DNA of 64,000 nt from Acutalibacter sp. 1XD8-36 (lineage in GTDB: Bacteria; Bacillota; Clostridia; Oscillospirales; Acutalibacteraceae). Shown here in pieces: positions 26,119 to 34,637 of the stretch; positions within the stretch are counted from its first letter, which is position 1, and every line of letters starts with the position of its first letter. The DNA lies in contig NZ_QZDU01000006.1 of assembly GCF_009917525.1 (NCBI RefSeq), forward strand, positions 111,894 through 175,893, in the 5' to 3' direction. The notes below the pieces were generated by a model that saw only the letters and a program-made list of their open reading frames with translations, ran no database searches and was not told where the DNA came from. Both the position numbers and the translations under genes were made by a program.

Positions 26119-27576
26119 ATGACAATCCCTCCACTCAAGCGGGAGCAGAAAGAGACCCTTCTGGGCCTCTCCCTCCTGTTCGTTATCCTGTTCCTGCTCT
26201 GCAGGCTGTTCCCCCTGGTGGGCGACGACTGGTACAGGGAGGCCCTCGGGTCCAATATCCACAGCCCTGCGGAGCTTATCCGCGAGGTCGCCTACCGCTG
26301 GTCCACCACCAACAGCAGGATATTCGCGAATATCCTGGCCTTCTCCGCAGGCAGCAGGCCCCTTCTCCGGGAGCTCTATCAAACCTCCTTCACCCTTGCG
26401 CTTATCGCCCTTCTCAGCCGTGTCACCGGGATAAAGGGGGCCCGGGGGCTAATGCTCTGGACGGCGGGGGTGCTGGCCCTGCCCCTGCCCATTTTCTCCC
26501 AGATACACTCCTGGGCGGCGGGCTTCTTCGTGTTCGTGCCCCCTACGGTACTGCTGCTGGGCTGCCTTGCAATAGTCCAGCCGGTCATAGACGGCGGTGA
26601 GCTTACAGAGAGCCGGCTCAGATGGGCAGCGCTGTTCATAATGGGCTTCCTTCAGGAGCTCGCCGCAGAGCATAGCGCCCTGTTCGGTATCTGCGCCGCC
26701 GGAGCCCTCCTCATATGGTACCGGCTGGAGCGGAAAAAATGGTCCCCCTCCCTTATATCAATGCTCATAGGCTGCGTGCTCGGAGCGGCGCTGCTGTTCG
26801 CCTCACCCTCCTACAGGCTTATAGGCTCCGGCGGCACTGACTATTATAAGACCGGCCTCACCGGCGGCCTGGGGGGGCTCATACAGAGCGCCTTTCGGAA
26901 CCTGCCCACCATCGCCAAATACTTTATCCTGGACTGCCCTGTGCTCTACTGGTCCCTCACCCTGCTCACCCTGCTGCTGGGCCTCCGGCTCCGGGGCGCT
27001 TTAAACTGGCTGCTGAAAGCAGTTCTGGCGGCGGGGTGCCTCTCCCTGGCCATCCTCCCCGCCCACCGGATAACCGCCGCCTTTATCTGGGCCCTGGCCC
27101 TCGCCGCCGCCCTCTTCCTATGGCTCCCCGACCGCATAAGCCGCGCCCGCACGCTGTTCTTCCTCCTCAGCGCCCTTACCGCCGCCGGGCCGCTGCTCTT
27201 TGTAAACCCCATCGGGCCGCGCTGCCTGCTGCTGTCCTATGTGCTGCTGCTGGCTGCGGCAGGTAGCGTCCTCAAGGCACTGAAGCCGGAAAACTTCCCG
27301 AAGCCCGCCACATGGCTGGCCCCTGCGGTCCTCTCCCTGACAGCCCTCGCCGTCTGCTTCGCCGTATTCGTGCCCATTCATAAGACCGAACTCCAGCGCA
27401 CGGAGATACTGGAGGAAGCCATGGCCTCCGGCGCAAAAAAAGTAACCGTCCCCGCCTACGATAACAGCCGCTGGCTCTGGGACGCTGACAGCGCCTTTAA
27501 GCTCGGGCAATACTATTATCATGAGACCCCTGGGGACGTGGAAATAAGCTTCGAGCCCGGCCCTCAGTCCAAATGA
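26119..27576 (+). CDS. DUF6056-like polytopic membrane protein
   Basis: This 485-residue protein has about 11-12 hydrophobic segments. The first extracytoplasmic loop holds FPLVGDDWYREA, with an acidic pair at the position used by membrane glycosyltransferases of the GT-C fold, and TNSRIFANI follows. The protein resembles DUF6056 family members, thought to be surface glycan-related (inference). It overlaps the convergent rhaM by 13 bases. Confidence 0.7.
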   Translation: MTIPPLKREQKETLLGLSLLFVILFLLCRLFPLVGDDWYREALGSNIHSPAELIREVAYRWSTTNSRIFANILAFSAGSRPLLRELYQTSFTLALIALLSRVTGIKGARGLMLWTAGVLALPLPIFSQIHSWAAGFFVFVPPTVLLLGCLAIVQPVIDGGELTESRLRWAALFIMGFLQELAAEHSALFGICAAGALLIWYRLERKKWSPSLISMLIGCVLGAALLFASPSYRLIGSGGTDYYKTGLTGGLGGLIQSAFRNLPTIAKYFILDCPVLYWSLTLLTLLLGLRLRGALNWLLKAVLAAGCLSLAILPAHRITAAFIWALALAAALFLWLPDRISRARTLFFLLSALTAAGPLLFVNPIGPRCLLLSYVLLLAAAGSVLKALKPENFPKPATWLAPAVLSLTALAVCFAVFVPIHKTELQRTEILEEAMASGAKKVTVPAYDNSRWLWDADSAFKLGQYYYHETPGDVEISFEPGPQSK

Positions 27577-27875
27577 AACAGCAGAGGAAGGTCAACTGAC
27601 ACCGGGCTGTTGTCGGGGTTTGTGTCCATGATATCAGCCATATAGTCCCACCATCTGCGGTTAATCTCCGTGTCCGCCCCCTCAGCCCACAGCGCCTCAT
27701 CCTCAATCTCTATCACCGCGAACAGGGTCAGGGTCTCCTCATCCAGGAAAATCGAATAGTCTCTGCCGCCATGGGCGTGAATCATCTCTACCATCTCCGG
27801 CCACAGCCGGTCGTGCCTGCGCTTGTACTCCTGGGCCATGCCCGGGTAAAGCTTCATTTTGAATGCCTTCTGCAT
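27564..27875 (-). CDS. rhaM: L-rhamnose mutarotase
   Basis: This 103-residue dimeric alpha-beta barrel enzyme interconverts anomers of L-rhamnose. The MKLYPGMAQEYKRRHDRLWPEM segment holds the catalytic histidine (H21), and the tail RRWWDYMADIMDTNPDNSP is typical. No rhamnose isomerase, kinase or aldolase genes adjoin it. An AAAGGAG site precedes ATG 27875. Confidence 0.92.
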   Translation of the reverse strand: MQKAFKMKLYPGMAQEYKRRHDRLWPEMVEMIHAHGGRDYSIFLDEETLTLFAVIEIEDEALWAEGADTEINRRWWDYMADIMDTNPDNSPVSVDLPLLFHLD

Positions 27876-27961
27876 GGGGTACTCCTTTCAGTTTTCGGGT
27901 ATTTTCTAATAGGATAGCACAAAAGTACCGCAGGTGCAATGGGGGCATGAGAAAACTATGC

Positions 27962-27990
27962 TTGACATTTTGGGAGATAGGCGGTAAAAT
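27962..27990 (+). promoter_or_regulatory. Putative promoter of the disrupted tRNA-Ser
   Basis: TTGACA (27962-27967), a 17-base spacer and TAAAAT (27985-27990) lie about 100 bases before the tRNA 5' half. It would now transcribe only the tRNA fragments. Confidence 0.5.
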
Positions 27991-28089
27991 ATATGGTGTT
28001 GTATGGAAGCGTGTCGATTGGGTCGTAACGGGCTGTGTTTTTAAGGAAAATATGCGATGCCATAAGCCACAATCTAATATACAATATAC

Positions 28090-28129
28090 GGAGATGTACC
28101 CAAGTGGTTGAAGGGTCCGCACTCGAAAT
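28090..28129 (+). pseudogene. 5' half of host tRNA-Ser(CGA)
   Basis: GGAGATG acceptor strand, D arm (CCCAAGTGGTTGAAGGG) and the 5' strand of the anticodon stem end in the loop CTCGAAA at the core CACTCGAAAT (28120-28129). The sequence then turns to non-tRNA. Joined to 57643-57696 it gives a perfect 94-base tRNA-Ser: anticodon stem CCGCA/TGCGG, T arm AAGAG/CTCTT, acceptor GGAGATG/CATCTCC. It is the left junction of the integrated element. Confidence 0.88.
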
Positions 28130-28214
28130 TCTGTGGGGTGAATGGAACGTGAGAGACCGAGAGGCCGCGGAAATGCTGGGGATTTTGGAATTCGGCGGTC
28201 GCGGGGCTGGTCGA

Positions 28215-28405
28215 GTTCTAAGGTCAATTCTAAGATAACAAACGACACAATTTTATATACGGAGATGTACCCAAGTGGTTGAAGGGTCCGCACTCGAAAT
28301 CTTGCGGGTGGAGTGGAACCGGAGGGGCTGGGAGGCCCTGAAAACACTGGGAATTTTGGAGTTGGGTGGACAGAGATTTGGCCGAGTTCTAATAGAAATT
28401 CTAAG
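28215..28405. repeat. RTTCTAA(G/T) repeats in the left attachment arms
   Basis: GTTCTAAG at 28215-28222, ATTCTAAG at 28227-28234, GTTCTAAT at 28386-28393 and ATTCTAAG at 28398-28405 lie at equal places after the two tRNA 5' halves. The same octamers recur near the right end. They are good candidates for integrase arm-type binding sites. Confidence 0.5.
28261..28300 (+). pseudogene. Second copy of the tRNA-Ser 5' half
   Basis: The copy matches 28090-28129 exactly, including the flanking ATATAC before it and the core CACTCGAAAT (28291-28300). The roughly 130 bases after each copy are similar but diverged (both keep GGAATTTTGGA-like and TTCTAAG-rich stretches). This looks like two attachment junctions of related elements in tandem. 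Confidence 0.8.
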
Positions 28406-28451
28406 AATAATCAAATAGCTGTTGACCTGTGATATTCAGGTTAATATATTC

Positions 28452-28540
28452 GGAGACGTATCGAAGTGGTCATAACGGGACTGACTCGAAATCAGTTGTA
28501 CCTCACGGTACCGTGGGTTCGAATCCCACCGTCTCCGCCA
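28452..28540 (+). tRNA. tRNA-Ser(CGA), intact, element-borne
   Basis: An 89-base tRNA with acceptor GGAGACG/CGTCTCC, anticodon stem ACTGA/TCAGT, CGA at 28487-28489, a long variable arm, T-loop TTCGAAT, discriminator G and CCA. It reads UCG. It differs strongly from the split host tRNA apart from the anticodon loop, so it came with the element and can replace the gene the element broke. Its loop also contains ACTCGAAAT, nine bases of the attachment core. Confidence 0.95.
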
Positions 28541-28561
28541 AGGCGGTTCGTACCGCGCAAG

Positions 28562-28593
28562 AGAGCTGCAAGGGAAACTTTGCGGCTCTTTTC
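28562..28593 (+). terminator. Terminator after the element tRNA-Ser
   Basis: AGAGCTGCAA (28562-28571) pairs with TTGCGGCTCT (28580-28589), followed by TTTT. Confidence 0.65.
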
Positions 28594-28660
28594 CATAAAG
28601 GCCGGAGATGGGGAACGAGTTTGTCTTTTGCACGACAAAAACGTAGAAGGAGGAGTCATT

Positions 28661-31192
28661 GTGAGAGGTTCAGAGTCCAGGCTGATAGAATATATGGAAG
28701 GGGCTAAAAAGCGCTTTGTCATCCCGGTCTACCAGCGGAACTATAACTGGAAAACGGAAAACTGCAAACAGCTTTTTGACGATCTGCTGAAAATAATCCG
28801 GAATGGGAGAAAAAGCCACTTCTTTGGAAGCATCGTGTCGGTCTTTAACCCGGATGGCCGCTATACCGAGTTTCTTGTGATCGATGGACAGCAGCGGCTT
28901 ACTACCGTGTCCCTCCTGCTCCTTGCCATATACAACTTAACAAAGGAAGGCGTGATCATTCCGGCCACACCCTCTTTGACCCAAGAAATCTATGAGGGGT
29001 ACCTTGTGGACAAGTTCCAGCCGGAGGAGACGCGCATCAAGCTCAAGCCTGTCAAGAATGACCAGCGCGCGCTGGGAAAGCTGTTTGAGGACAAAAAGGA
29101 GCACATAAAGGATTCCAACCTGACAGCAAACTACAGCTATTTCTATGACCGCATCCAGAAACAGGAGATTACCATCGATGAGCTTTTTGACGCAATTTGC
29201 AGGCTGGAGGTCATTGATATCCGGCTGAACAACGAGGATAACCCCCAGCTCATTTTTGAAAGCCTCAACTCTACTGGCCTTGATTTAAGCGAGGGCGACA
29301 AGATTCGCAACTTTGTCCTGATGGGTCTACCTTCAAAGGAACAGGAAGTCTATTATGAAAAGTATTGGAACCGCATTGAGGAGTGCACAGGCTATGATGC
29401 CAGCTCTTTCATTCGAGACTATCTCAGCTTAAAGCAGCAGTCCATTCCCTCACAGAAGCGCGTCTATGTGAATTTCAAAGAGTATGTGGAGCTGGGTAAA
29501 ATGGAAACAGAACCTTTACTCAGAGAGCTCCTCGGGTATGCCCAGCGGTATCAGGTCTTGCTGAAAGGCGGCACCGCAAGCAAGGCTTTGAATGCTTGCA
29601 TCATCCGTCTGAATCGTTTGGAAACAACGGTCACCCGGCCGTTTTTCTTGGAAGTCCTGCGTCTGCACGATGAGGGTACTCTGAGTATTTCAGAAGTCAC
29701 GGAGATTTTTCTGATTGCCGAAAATTACCTGTTCCGCCGGAACATCTGCGATTTGCCCACCAACGCCCTGAACAAGATTTTCCTTATGCTGCACCGGGAG
29801 ATCACCCGCTATGACGGCACGGAAAAGGATTATGTGGATAAATTCAAATACGCGCTTCTCTCAAAAAAGGAAAGGGCGCGTTTCCCGGATGACGAAGAAT
29901 TCGGCGCAAGCTTTACGGAGCGCCAGGTCTACCAGATGACCAACAAAAACAAGGTTTACATTCTGGAGCGCCTGGAAAACTATGGCACGCTGGAAGACAA
30001 GGACATTTATGCCCACTGCGACGATGGAACGTATTCCATCGAACACATCATGCCCCAGCATCTCACACCCGCGTGGATCAGGGAGCTTGGCGAGGACTAT
30101 GAACAGATACACGAGCAGTGGCTGCATAGAATCGCCAACTTGACGCTGACCGCCTATAACTCTGCCTACAGCAACAGCTCCTTCCTTGAAAAGAAGAGCA
30201 TGAAGAATGGTTTTGATGACAGCGGCCTTCGGATGAATACATATATCAGCAAAAAAGAGAAATGGACCCTGACAGAGTTAGAGGACCGCAGTCAGTATCT
30301 GCGCGGGCGGGCCATTGAGATCTGGGCGGCGCCTGTTACCACTTTCAAGCCGCAGGAAAAGCAAATGGACACCTATACTTTGGATGATGACGAGAATTTG
30401 AGCGGCCGGACGATTATCCGGTTCCGCTACAAAAACGCCGAACAGCCGGTGACCAGTTGGGTGGAGATGTTCCAGAAGGTGTTTCAGATCTTGTATGCAG
30501 AGGACAAGTCCGTCATAACACGGCTGGCAGTATCCTACGATGAAAACATCGGCTACCACTTTTCCATAGGCCCCCATGAACTGCTTAAATCGGTGGAGAT
30601 CGGCGATGGGATTTATGTGTTGACAAATACAAGCACACAAAGCAAGCTTTCTGTCCTGAACCGTGTATTCAAGTTATATGACGCCGACCCTTCAGACCTT
30701 GTGTTCTATCTCCGGGATGAAAGCGAGGCCCTGGAGGATGAGAATGGCCCGCGTTATGCTCTGAGGAGGCAGTATTGGGCATACGCGCTGCCGATTATTA
30801 AAGAGGCCCACGGAGAAAACGGCCCTTTCAGCAATGTCAATCCGTCCAGTATGAACTGGGTAAATGGGTTCTTTGGTGTTAATGGTTTTAATTTGTGCTG
30901 TGTTGCGAACTATGACTCTGCCCGGGTGGAGGTTTATCTTGGTCACGCAGACCGGGACGTTAACAAACAGACATTTGACGCGCTGATAAAACACAAGGGA
31001 GAGATTGAGTCCGCGCTTGGGATAGCCCTCCAATGGAGCCGTGGCGACGATATCAAGTCGTCAAAAGTGTACTATATGCTGAACAATGTAAGTATAGAGC
31101 ATGAGGTGGATTGGCTGCAGATGGCTCGCTTTCACGCGGAATGGAGCAAGAAATTCTATGATGTTATCGTGCCGTACCTATTGCGCACCTGA
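28661..31192 (+). CDS. GmrSD-type (DUF262-DUF1524) restriction protein with DUF4268 C-terminus
   Basis: This is an 843-residue predicted phage-defence nuclease. The N-terminal DUF262 domain has FVIPVYQRNYNW and the nucleotide-binding motif D75-GQQRLTT; the middle DUF1524 domain has the His-Me nuclease motif E461-H462-IMP followed by HRIANLTLT; residues from about 700 match DUF4268 (YYMLNN, HAEWSKKFYDVI). GmrSD enzymes cut DNA with modified bases and need NTP. The GTG start at 28661 follows AAGGAGGAG; an upstream in-frame start would lie in the tRNA. It sits just inside the left end, where elements often keep defence genes. Confidence 0.85.
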   Translation: MRGSESRLIEYMEGAKKRFVIPVYQRNYNWKTENCKQLFDDLLKIIRNGRKSHFFGSIVSVFNPDGRYTEFLVIDGQQRLTTVSLLLLAIYNLTKEGVIIPATPSLTQEIYEGYLVDKFQPEETRIKLKPVKNDQRALGKLFEDKKEHIKDSNLTANYSYFYDRIQKQEITIDELFDAICRLEVIDIRLNNEDNPQLIFESLNSTGLDLSEGDKIRNFVLMGLPSKEQEVYYEKYWNRIEECTGYDASSFIRDYLSLKQQSIPSQKRVYVNFKEYVELGKMETEPLLRELLGYAQRYQVLLKGGTASKALNACIIRLNRLETTVTRPFFLEVLRLHDEGTLSISEVTEIFLIAENYLFRRNICDLPTNALNKIFLMLHREITRYDGTEKDYVDKFKYALLSKKERARFPDDEEFGASFTERQVYQMTNKNKVYILERLENYGTLEDKDIYAHCDDGTYSIEHIMPQHLTPAWIRELGEDYEQIHEQWLHRIANLTLTAYNSAYSNSSFLEKKSMKNGFDDSGLRMNTYISKKEKWTLTELEDRSQYLRGRAIEIWAAPVTTFKPQEKQMDTYTLDDDENLSGRTIIRFRYKNAEQPVTSWVEMFQKVFQILYAEDKSVITRLAVSYDENIGYHFSIGPHELLKSVEIGDGIYVLTNTSTQSKLSVLNRVFKLYDADPSDLVFYLRDESEALEDENGPRYALRRQYWAYALPIIKEAHGENGPFSNVNPSSMNWVNGFFGVNGFNLCCVANYDSARVEVYLGHADRDVNKQTFDALIKHKGEIESALGIALQWSRGDDIKSSKVYYMLNNVSIEHEVDWLQMARFHAEWSKKFYDVIVPYLLRT

Positions 31193-31194
31193 AG

Positions 31195-31731
31195 TTAAGA
31201 AGTCATACACAGAAACTCTGCTATCAGTTCCCTATATTTTTCCACTCCTGGTTTCCTCAACATCTCCGGCGAGGCACAGTAAGCAATAAACTCTGCTTTC
31301 CCACAGTACCGCATCCCGCCCACACTGACGCTGCTGATTACCCCCTTCCGCATCCAATCCCCCACCCTTTGGGGCGCACAGCCAATCAATTCAGCGGCCA
31401 GCTTTGTGGGCAGGGCGTCAGGATAGTCGGCCCACTTCATCGTCAAAAAATCTTGAAATGCCGCGCAATTCTCTGGCGTAGGCTCAATCAATTTCTTCCT
31501 CGGCTTGTAGATATCAGAATTAAATTGCCCGTATAGCTCCGACAGAAATTCCGCCTCAGTATCCATTCTGCGCTTAAACTCCTTCGCATCGCTTGCCTTT
31601 ATCAGGAATCGATGCGTCTTTTTCCCGGTATCAATGCACGGAATATAATCGTTCTCCAGCAAATACTTCAACTTTCGCTTTGAGATATGCAGGTAACGGT
31701 ACAACTCGTCTGCGCTGAGATACTTCGCCAT
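31195..31731 (-). CDS. Helix-turn-helix protein following the integrase
   Basis: This 178-residue protein has two MerR/excisionase-like winged-helix segments: MAKYLSADELYRYLHISKRKLKYLLENDYIP at the start and LPTKLAAELIGCAPQRVGDWMRKGVISSV at about 105-135. It lies 2 bases after the integrase stop and is probably co-translated. A role in recombination directionality or element control is likely but not shown. The tail CASPEMLRKPGVEKYRELIAEFL is helical. Confidence 0.75.
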   Translation of the reverse strand: MAKYLSADELYRYLHISKRKLKYLLENDYIPCIDTGKKTHRFLIKASDAKEFKRRMDTEAEFLSELYGQFNSDIYKPRKKLIEPTPENCAAFQDFLTMKWADYPDALPTKLAAELIGCAPQRVGDWMRKGVISSVSVGGMRYCGKAEFIAYCASPEMLRKPGVEKYRELIAEFLCMTS

Positions 31732-31733
31732 CT

Positions 31734-32933
31734 TTACCCCTCGCTCTTATTATCAAAAATACCCGTGATAATATCTGCGCTGGCCTGTTTGCTGGCCTTG
31801 TCCAGATGGGCGTAAATGTTAGCCGTAGTGCTGATGTCACTATGCCCAAGGAAGTTGGAAACATTGATAAGTGGTACATCGTGGCTAATGAGTATACTAG
31901 CCATTGTGTGTCGAAGGTCGTGATAGCGAATTTTGCGCAGCCCATACTTCTTGATGATATCACTAAAATGCTGTGTTACATACGATGGCCGAATCAGTCT
32001 GCCAAGCTGGTCGACGCACACAAAATCCATGTACCTTATATCGTAACTTTTTTCGAACATCTTGCGGTAGACTTCCTGCTTTTCCCTCTCTGTTTCGAGC
32101 ATTTCCCGAACCGGAGCCGGTAACGGTAATGTCCTTCTGCTGGATTTGTTTTTCATTTCTTCCACAGGCTCCACAATCTTTTCACCGTTACGCTCGTACT
32201 CAACGATTTTTGTATCCAACAGCACCGTGTTCTGCTCCCAATCAATTCTCGACCATCGCACGCCGAGAGCCTCACTTCGGCGCAAGCCAAGCCCTCCTGC
32301 CAGTAGGATTGCGGGATAGATTGGGTCGGAGCGAGTAAGTTCCAACAGCGCTTTCAGCTCGTCCTCGGAGTAATTCTCGCCGTGAAATTTATTCTTCTTG
32401 GGCCTGTCCACCCGGTCGAAAGGATTGGCGTCGATCAGACCATCTTTGAACGCCTGACTGAACGCTCGCCGCATTATGGCATGGTAATGGATAACCGTGT
32501 TGGCAGTCACGCCGTCAGCGAAGAGGGAATCGTAAAAGTCCTCGATATCTTTTGGCTGCAAATTACCAACCGTCAGCTTTGTTTTAGGCTCAAAGTACCG
32601 CCGGATTTTTCCATAAATCATGCCGTGATAGCTCTCATAAGTGTTGATTTGAATACTCGATTTAGCCCTGTTCAAGTAAGCACAGAGATAATCAAAAACC
32701 GAGAGACCGGCTGCAGGGTTTCCCCTGCGCACCAGGCTCTCAGCGTACTCAATCTCAAATTTGCTTACCACTTCCCGATAAGCTTTTTGCACCTTTGATT
32801 TCCCTGTCCCCTCCGGCAGGCCAAGCGCCCGCCAGACCGGCTTTGTTTTGCCGTCCTCCTTGACTTGGATCACAGCGTAGAGACGCCCTTTCTTTGATTG
32901 TACGCTGGCCGCAAATGAATTTTTATCTGTCAT
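31734..32933 (-). CDS. int: Tyrosine recombinase (Tn916-type integrase)
   Basis: A 399-residue integrase with an N-terminal arm-binding domain (about 1-70), a SAM-like core-binding domain (about 78-180) and a catalytic domain. R218 (GLGLRRSE), K263, H338-x-x-R341 (YHDLRHT), H364 (LGHSDIS) and the nucleophile Y374 (NIYAH) are all present, so it looks active. ATG 32933 has AAAGGAG upstream and overlaps the xis stop. It is the only integrase in the island and the best candidate for the tRNA-Ser insertion. Confidence 0.95.
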   Translation of the reverse strand: MTDKNSFAASVQSKKGRLYAVIQVKEDGKTKPVWRALGLPEGTGKSKVQKAYREVVSKFEIEYAESLVRRGNPAAGLSVFDYLCAYLNRAKSSIQINTYESYHGMIYGKIRRYFEPKTKLTVGNLQPKDIEDFYDSLFADGVTANTVIHYHAIMRRAFSQAFKDGLIDANPFDRVDRPKKNKFHGENYSEDELKALLELTRSDPIYPAILLAGGLGLRRSEALGVRWSRIDWEQNTVLLDTKIVEYERNGEKIVEPVEEMKNKSSRRTLPLPAPVREMLETEREKQEVYRKMFEKSYDIRYMDFVCVDQLGRLIRPSYVTQHFSDIIKKYGLRKIRYHDLRHTMASILISHDVPLINVSNFLGHSDISTTANIYAHLDKASKQASADIITGIFDNKSEG

Positions 32934-33253
32934 GCTGACCTCTCCTTTCCGCCGACTTCTCCGGCACCACACACACTACCACAAGACCTGCCGGAAGTCC
33001 ATACCGCACCCGCAGAGTTTTCAGAACAGACACATTTCGGGTTCGGACCCCCTTTATCCTTATTGCGCAAATAGGATATGAGAACGCTTTTGGAAACGCG
33101 GTTCTCTCGCCCAACTTTCACTGCCGGAATTTCACCTTGCCTAATCAATTTGTAGACGGTCTTGGTGCATACGCGCAAAATTTCAGCCACCTCAGAGGCG
33201 GTCAACGCCTCCGGGTAGCTGGACAGAGCTTTTTTGTATTCCATTTTTGTCAT
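32930..33253 (-). CDS. xis: Excisionase (MerR-like helix-turn-helix)
   Basis: The first 65 residues are a classical excisionase (ALTASEVAEILRVCTKTVYKLIRQGEIPAVKVG). The last 40 residues are Cys/Gly/Ser-rich and look like read-on into former non-coding sequence. The TGA overlaps the integrase ATG (ATGA), the coupled xis-int order of Tn916-type modules. Confidence 0.88.
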   Translation of the reverse strand: MTKMEYKKALSSYPEALTASEVAEILRVCTKTVYKLIRQGEIPAVKVGRENRVSKSVLISYLRNKDKGGPNPKCVCSENSAGAVWTSGRSCGSVCGAGEVGGKERSA

Positions 33254-33269
33254 TCACAAACCTCCATAC

Positions 33270-34637
33270 TCATTTGAATTTGTGGTCAAACTCATCATCA
33301 TTTTCTTCAGCAATTACAGAAATTGCACCCGCCGCAAGGCCGAGTAAGGCCCCCAGCGCCTCGCCATTCTCCTGAGCCTCAATGCGTTTGCGGCGCTCCT
33401 CGGGGTCTTCATTATCGTCACTCAGAGCAGCCAGCGTATACATAGCAGAGCGGACAGCGCTGCCCCCAGCGCCGAGGACAGTATCGACACCACGATGATG
33501 AGCGCCCAGGTTTTCCAGCTCCGTCGTTTCGCTGCCTTGGCGATAGCCGTTTCCAACTGCGAGCCCTTTGCCAAGGAATCGTTCAAACTCTTTTCGAGAC
33601 TCTTCCCAGCCTGTTGTGCGAGGTTCTCCATCTGCGCTGTTGAAGTCTTTATCTGTTTCACGAGCTGGTTGGAAATCATCTGCTCCTCGGCAATCTGCTG
33701 TTTCGCTAGCGAATACAGCTTCGGCTGGAAATTCACTGTGCTCTCCAGAAGATCCACCATCGTATCCCAATCTTTCTCCTGGATAGGCACCATTACCGGC
33801 ATACTCGGGCCATTCATATTCTTTATAGCGCTTGCGTTTTTTGCGACTAACTCGTCCATAGTGGGCCTCTCTGTATTGTAACTCATAAGCTAAATTCTCC
33901 TTCAAAAATTTGTCATCGTGCAATTTTACATCTCTGCATTTCATCTTATTTGGGCAGGTGAACGTGATATATTTGCGCTCGTCCGTCCAACGCACTTGGT
34001 AGCCATACCGCTCCATCTCAAAGATGAAGTCCTGCTTGCTGCCACTGCGGTTCATGGCGGCGCAGATATCGGCCATCAGTTTGAACTTCCAACTCTCGCC
34101 TTTCAGAGCGGCGCGGTACTCCCTCGTGGACATTTTCGTACCAGATTTCTCATAGGGCGGGAGCACCGACAACCCATGCACCGCGCATATTTCGTCATTG
34201 AGAGCCCGCAACTCAATCAGAGTATTCGGGCTTTGCCGCAGCTTTTTACCGTTCTCAAAGCCAACGGAGTTGATAACGAAGTGTGAGTGCAGGTGGTCGG
34301 CGTCGCAATGCGTTGCCACCAAAATCTCATGACCTGGCCATGCCCGCTCCGCAAACTCTCTGGCGACGGCGTGAACCTCCTGCGGAGTAATGTTTTCGTC
34401 GGGTGAGAACGACTGGACGTAGTGATAAAAGTTGATGCCGTTTGTCTTGCGATACGCTTGTTTCGTCGTCAGAAATTCTATAAAAGAGTTTTCACCATCG
34501 CAAGAAATGCCACTGACCATGCGCTGGCCGGTGGCATTGTCCGCTACTTTCTTCTCCTGTAGGCAGTAAGAAATCACACTTTTCATGGCGCTGAGCGACT
34601 GCCTGCTCTCGGGAATGAATTTTATTGTTGCCATCAT
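33270..34637 (-). CDS. MOBP-type relaxase
   Basis: A 455-residue DNA nickase/strand-transferase for mobilization. The candidate catalytic Tyr is Y24 (SVISYCLQEKK, motif I), and the metal-binding motif III is H110-x-D-x-D-H115-x-H117-x-H119 with N123. The relaxase domain covers about the first 240 residues; the C-terminal 200 are low in conservation and overlap a second gene in another frame. The ATG overlaps the mobC stop (ATGATGG) behind GGGAGG. Transfer would need a helper conjugation system. Confidence 0.9.
   Translation of the reverse strand: MMATIKFIPESRQSLSAMKSVISYCLQEKKVADNATGQRMVSGISCDGENSFIEFLTTKQAYRKTNGINFYHYVQSFSPDENITPQEVHAVAREFAERAWPGHEILVATHCDADHLHSHFVINSVGFENGKKLRQSPNTLIELRALNDEICAVHGLSVLPPYEKSGTKMSTREYRAALKGESWKFKLMADICAAMNRSGSKQDFIFEMERYGYQVRWTDERKYITFTCPNKMKCRDVKLHDDKFLKENLAYELQYREAHYGRVSRKKRKRYKEYEWPEYAGNGAYPGERLGYDGGSSGEHSEFPAEAVFASETADCRGADDFQPARETDKDFNSADGEPRTTGWEESRKEFERFLGKGLAVGNGYRQGSETTELENLGAHHRGVDTVLGAGGSAVRSAMYTLAALSDDNEDPEERRKRIEAQENGEALGALLGLAAGAISVIAEENDDEFDHKFK
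33422..33886 (-). CDS. Gene nested in the relaxase reading frame; coiled-coil membrane protein (MobB-like)
   Basis: A 154-residue protein in another frame of the same strand, entirely inside the relaxase gene. It has its own AAGGAG site before ATG 33886, a long helical/coiled-coil part (about 25-115, NQLVKQIKTSTAQMENLAQQ) and a C-terminal membrane segment (about 128-150, WALIIVVSILSSALGAALSAL). Small membrane proteins overlapping the relaxase gene are known from ColE1 and RSF1010 mobilization regions (MbeB/MobB), where they stabilise the relaxosome. By position and shape this looks like such a protein. Confidence 0.7.
   Translation of the reverse strand: MSYNTERPTMDELVAKNASAIKNMNGPSMPVMVPIQEKDWDTMVDLLESTVNFQPKLYSLAKQQIAEEQMISNQLVKQIKTSTAQMENLAQQAGKSLEKSLNDSLAKGSQLETAIAKAAKRRSWKTWALIIVVSILSSALGAALSALLCIRWLL

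Noticed and set aside
26041..26382. Upstream extension of the TrmH-family frame by 114 codons
   Set aside because: It is antisense to the DUF6056-like gene and has no homology to the family; GTG 26040 gives a normal N-terminus.
28466..28660. N-terminal extension of the GmrSD-like gene
   Set aside because: This part runs through the intact tRNA-Ser and its terminator; the GTG at 28661 has AAGGAGGAG and fits the family start.
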